A stretch of 64,000 nt of DNA, from the NCBI GenBank assembly GCA_030431525.1, contig JAUIJC010000025.1, positions 1 through 64,000 of the forward strand. The letters run 5' to 3'. Numbering within the stretch: position 1 is the first letter of the stretch; each line of letters begins with the position of its first letter. Source of the DNA: Bacteroidia bacterium (GTDB taxonomy: Bacteria; Bacteroidota; Bacteroidia; Cytophagales; JAAEPT01). The notes beneath the pieces are model-generated. The model saw only the letters and a program-made list of their open reading frames with translations. It searched no databases and was not told the DNA's origin. Shown in pieces: positions 63,647 to 64,000 of the stretch. The translations under genes and the position numbers were made by a program.

Positions 63647-63738
63647 ACCACAGAGGTCACAGAGGAAGGGAGAAAAGGAGGCGTATTATTCAGGAATGTA
63701 TGCCTCTTAAACCTCCCCTCCTCTGTGTCCTCTGTGGT
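63647..63738. repeat. CACAGAGG-type inverted repeat between GH8 and pth
   Basis: ACCACAGAGGTCACAGAGGA begins the left side (63647 on); the right side ends CCTCTGTGTCCTCTGTGGT (to 63738), with AAGGGAGAAAAGGAGG and CCTCCCCTCC inside. The outer ends pair well and the middle is imperfect. Confidence 0.8.
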
Positions 63739-63757
63739 ATTTTTCACACTTCAATAT

Positions 63758-64000
63758 TCAATTAAACTGATTCATGGTCCGCTGAATGCCCTGCATCCCG
63801 AAGGACAAAAGCATCTCACCAGCCTTATCCAAATGAGGAATCAGCGCCTCCGTTTCTTCATCGGTAAAGTTGCCCAATACATAATCCACCTGACCTCCCT
63901 TTGGATAGTCGTTGCCTATTCCAAAGCGCAAACGTGGGTACACCTTGGTGTCCAACATTTCTTGGATATTCCCCAAGCCGTTGTGACCGCCATTCGAACC
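63758..64000 (-). CDS. pth: Peptidyl-tRNA hydrolase, C-terminal part, cut by window edge
   Basis: The last 80 residues of Pth, which releases peptides stuck on tRNA. The edge fragment [15 protein letters not shown] is the conserved substrate-binding loop of family 1 enzymes, then [25 protein letters not shown] continues the family pattern. The catalytic His-Asp region lies outside the window. The gene runs off the right edge, so the start cannot be given. Confidence 0.93.
   Translation of the reverse strand, partial: GSNGGHNGLGNIQEMLDTKVYPRLRFGIGNDYPKGGQVDYVLGNFTDEETEALIPHLDKAGEMLLSFGMQGIQRTMNQFN

Noticed and set aside
1-64000. tRNA, rRNA, transposase or phage genes
   Set aside because: None was recognised by eye; the GGTTCGAAT near 63,990 belongs to pth coding sequence, not a tRNA arm. 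A tRNA or covariance-model scan was not possible here.

Overview
The window looks like a chromosomal segment of a Bacteroidota bacterium, most likely a marine member of the Cytophagales. The evidence is: proteins with type IX secretion C-terminal domains (11507-14230, 18453-20654, 62145-63620); a PorP/SprF homologue; a single-subunit SdhC; Na+-translocating NADH:quinone reductase genes; and several exact TAnnTTTG -7 promoter elements. No rRNA, tRNA, CRISPR array, transposase or phage gene was recognised. Most of it is housekeeping and envelope genes.

Layout. 1-11.4 kb is mostly minus strand: partial bioF, a UPF1-like helicase, an LtaS-type membrane phosphotransferase, bioB, sppA, a metallophosphoesterase, a predicted barrel protein and fabD, with folK alone on plus. 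A large T9SS adhesin-like protein follows. The succinate dehydrogenase operon sdhC-sdhA-sdhB is at 14.5-18.1 kb. 18.4-28.9 kb is accessory: a T9SS cargo protein, an RMD1-family protein, an AAA-ATPase/nuclease gene translationally coupled to a cytochrome P450, and a RimK-type ligase / GCS2-type ligase / N-formylglutamate amidohydrolase-like operon. nqrA-E lies at 29.6-34.3 kb on minus and ends in a terminator without nqrF. Then come cmk, surE, ribBA, two glycosyltransferases, a two-TM K+ channel with ung and PorP/SprF, two SGNH hydrolases, ruvB, a Fur/Zur plus ZnuD-like receptor operon, a second LtaS-type enzyme, dnaX, a YheT-type hydrolase, a GH8 glycosidase and partial pth.

The most unusual content is between genes. 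At least a dozen long imperfect inverted repeats occupy intergenic spaces, including inside the sdh and nqr operons. The clearest case is two copies of a roughly 118-bp REP-doublet element, in opposite orientation on the two sides of ruvB; one stem differs in sequence between the copies but keeps its pairing, which suggests a selected structure. A roughly 70-nt-armed inverted repeat and related half copies flank a small lipoprotein gene at 44 kb. dnaX carries an A10 run behind an AGGAGG, with early stops in both alternative frames, a strong candidate for gamma/tau production by slippage. The fur/zur gene has two inverted copies of an 18-nt motif just before its start codon.

Start codons were chosen by hand. 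Several reading frames extend upstream into TTG or GTG codons or into terminator hairpins, and there the first sensible ATG is used. nqrC and the K+ channel gene appear to start with GTG.
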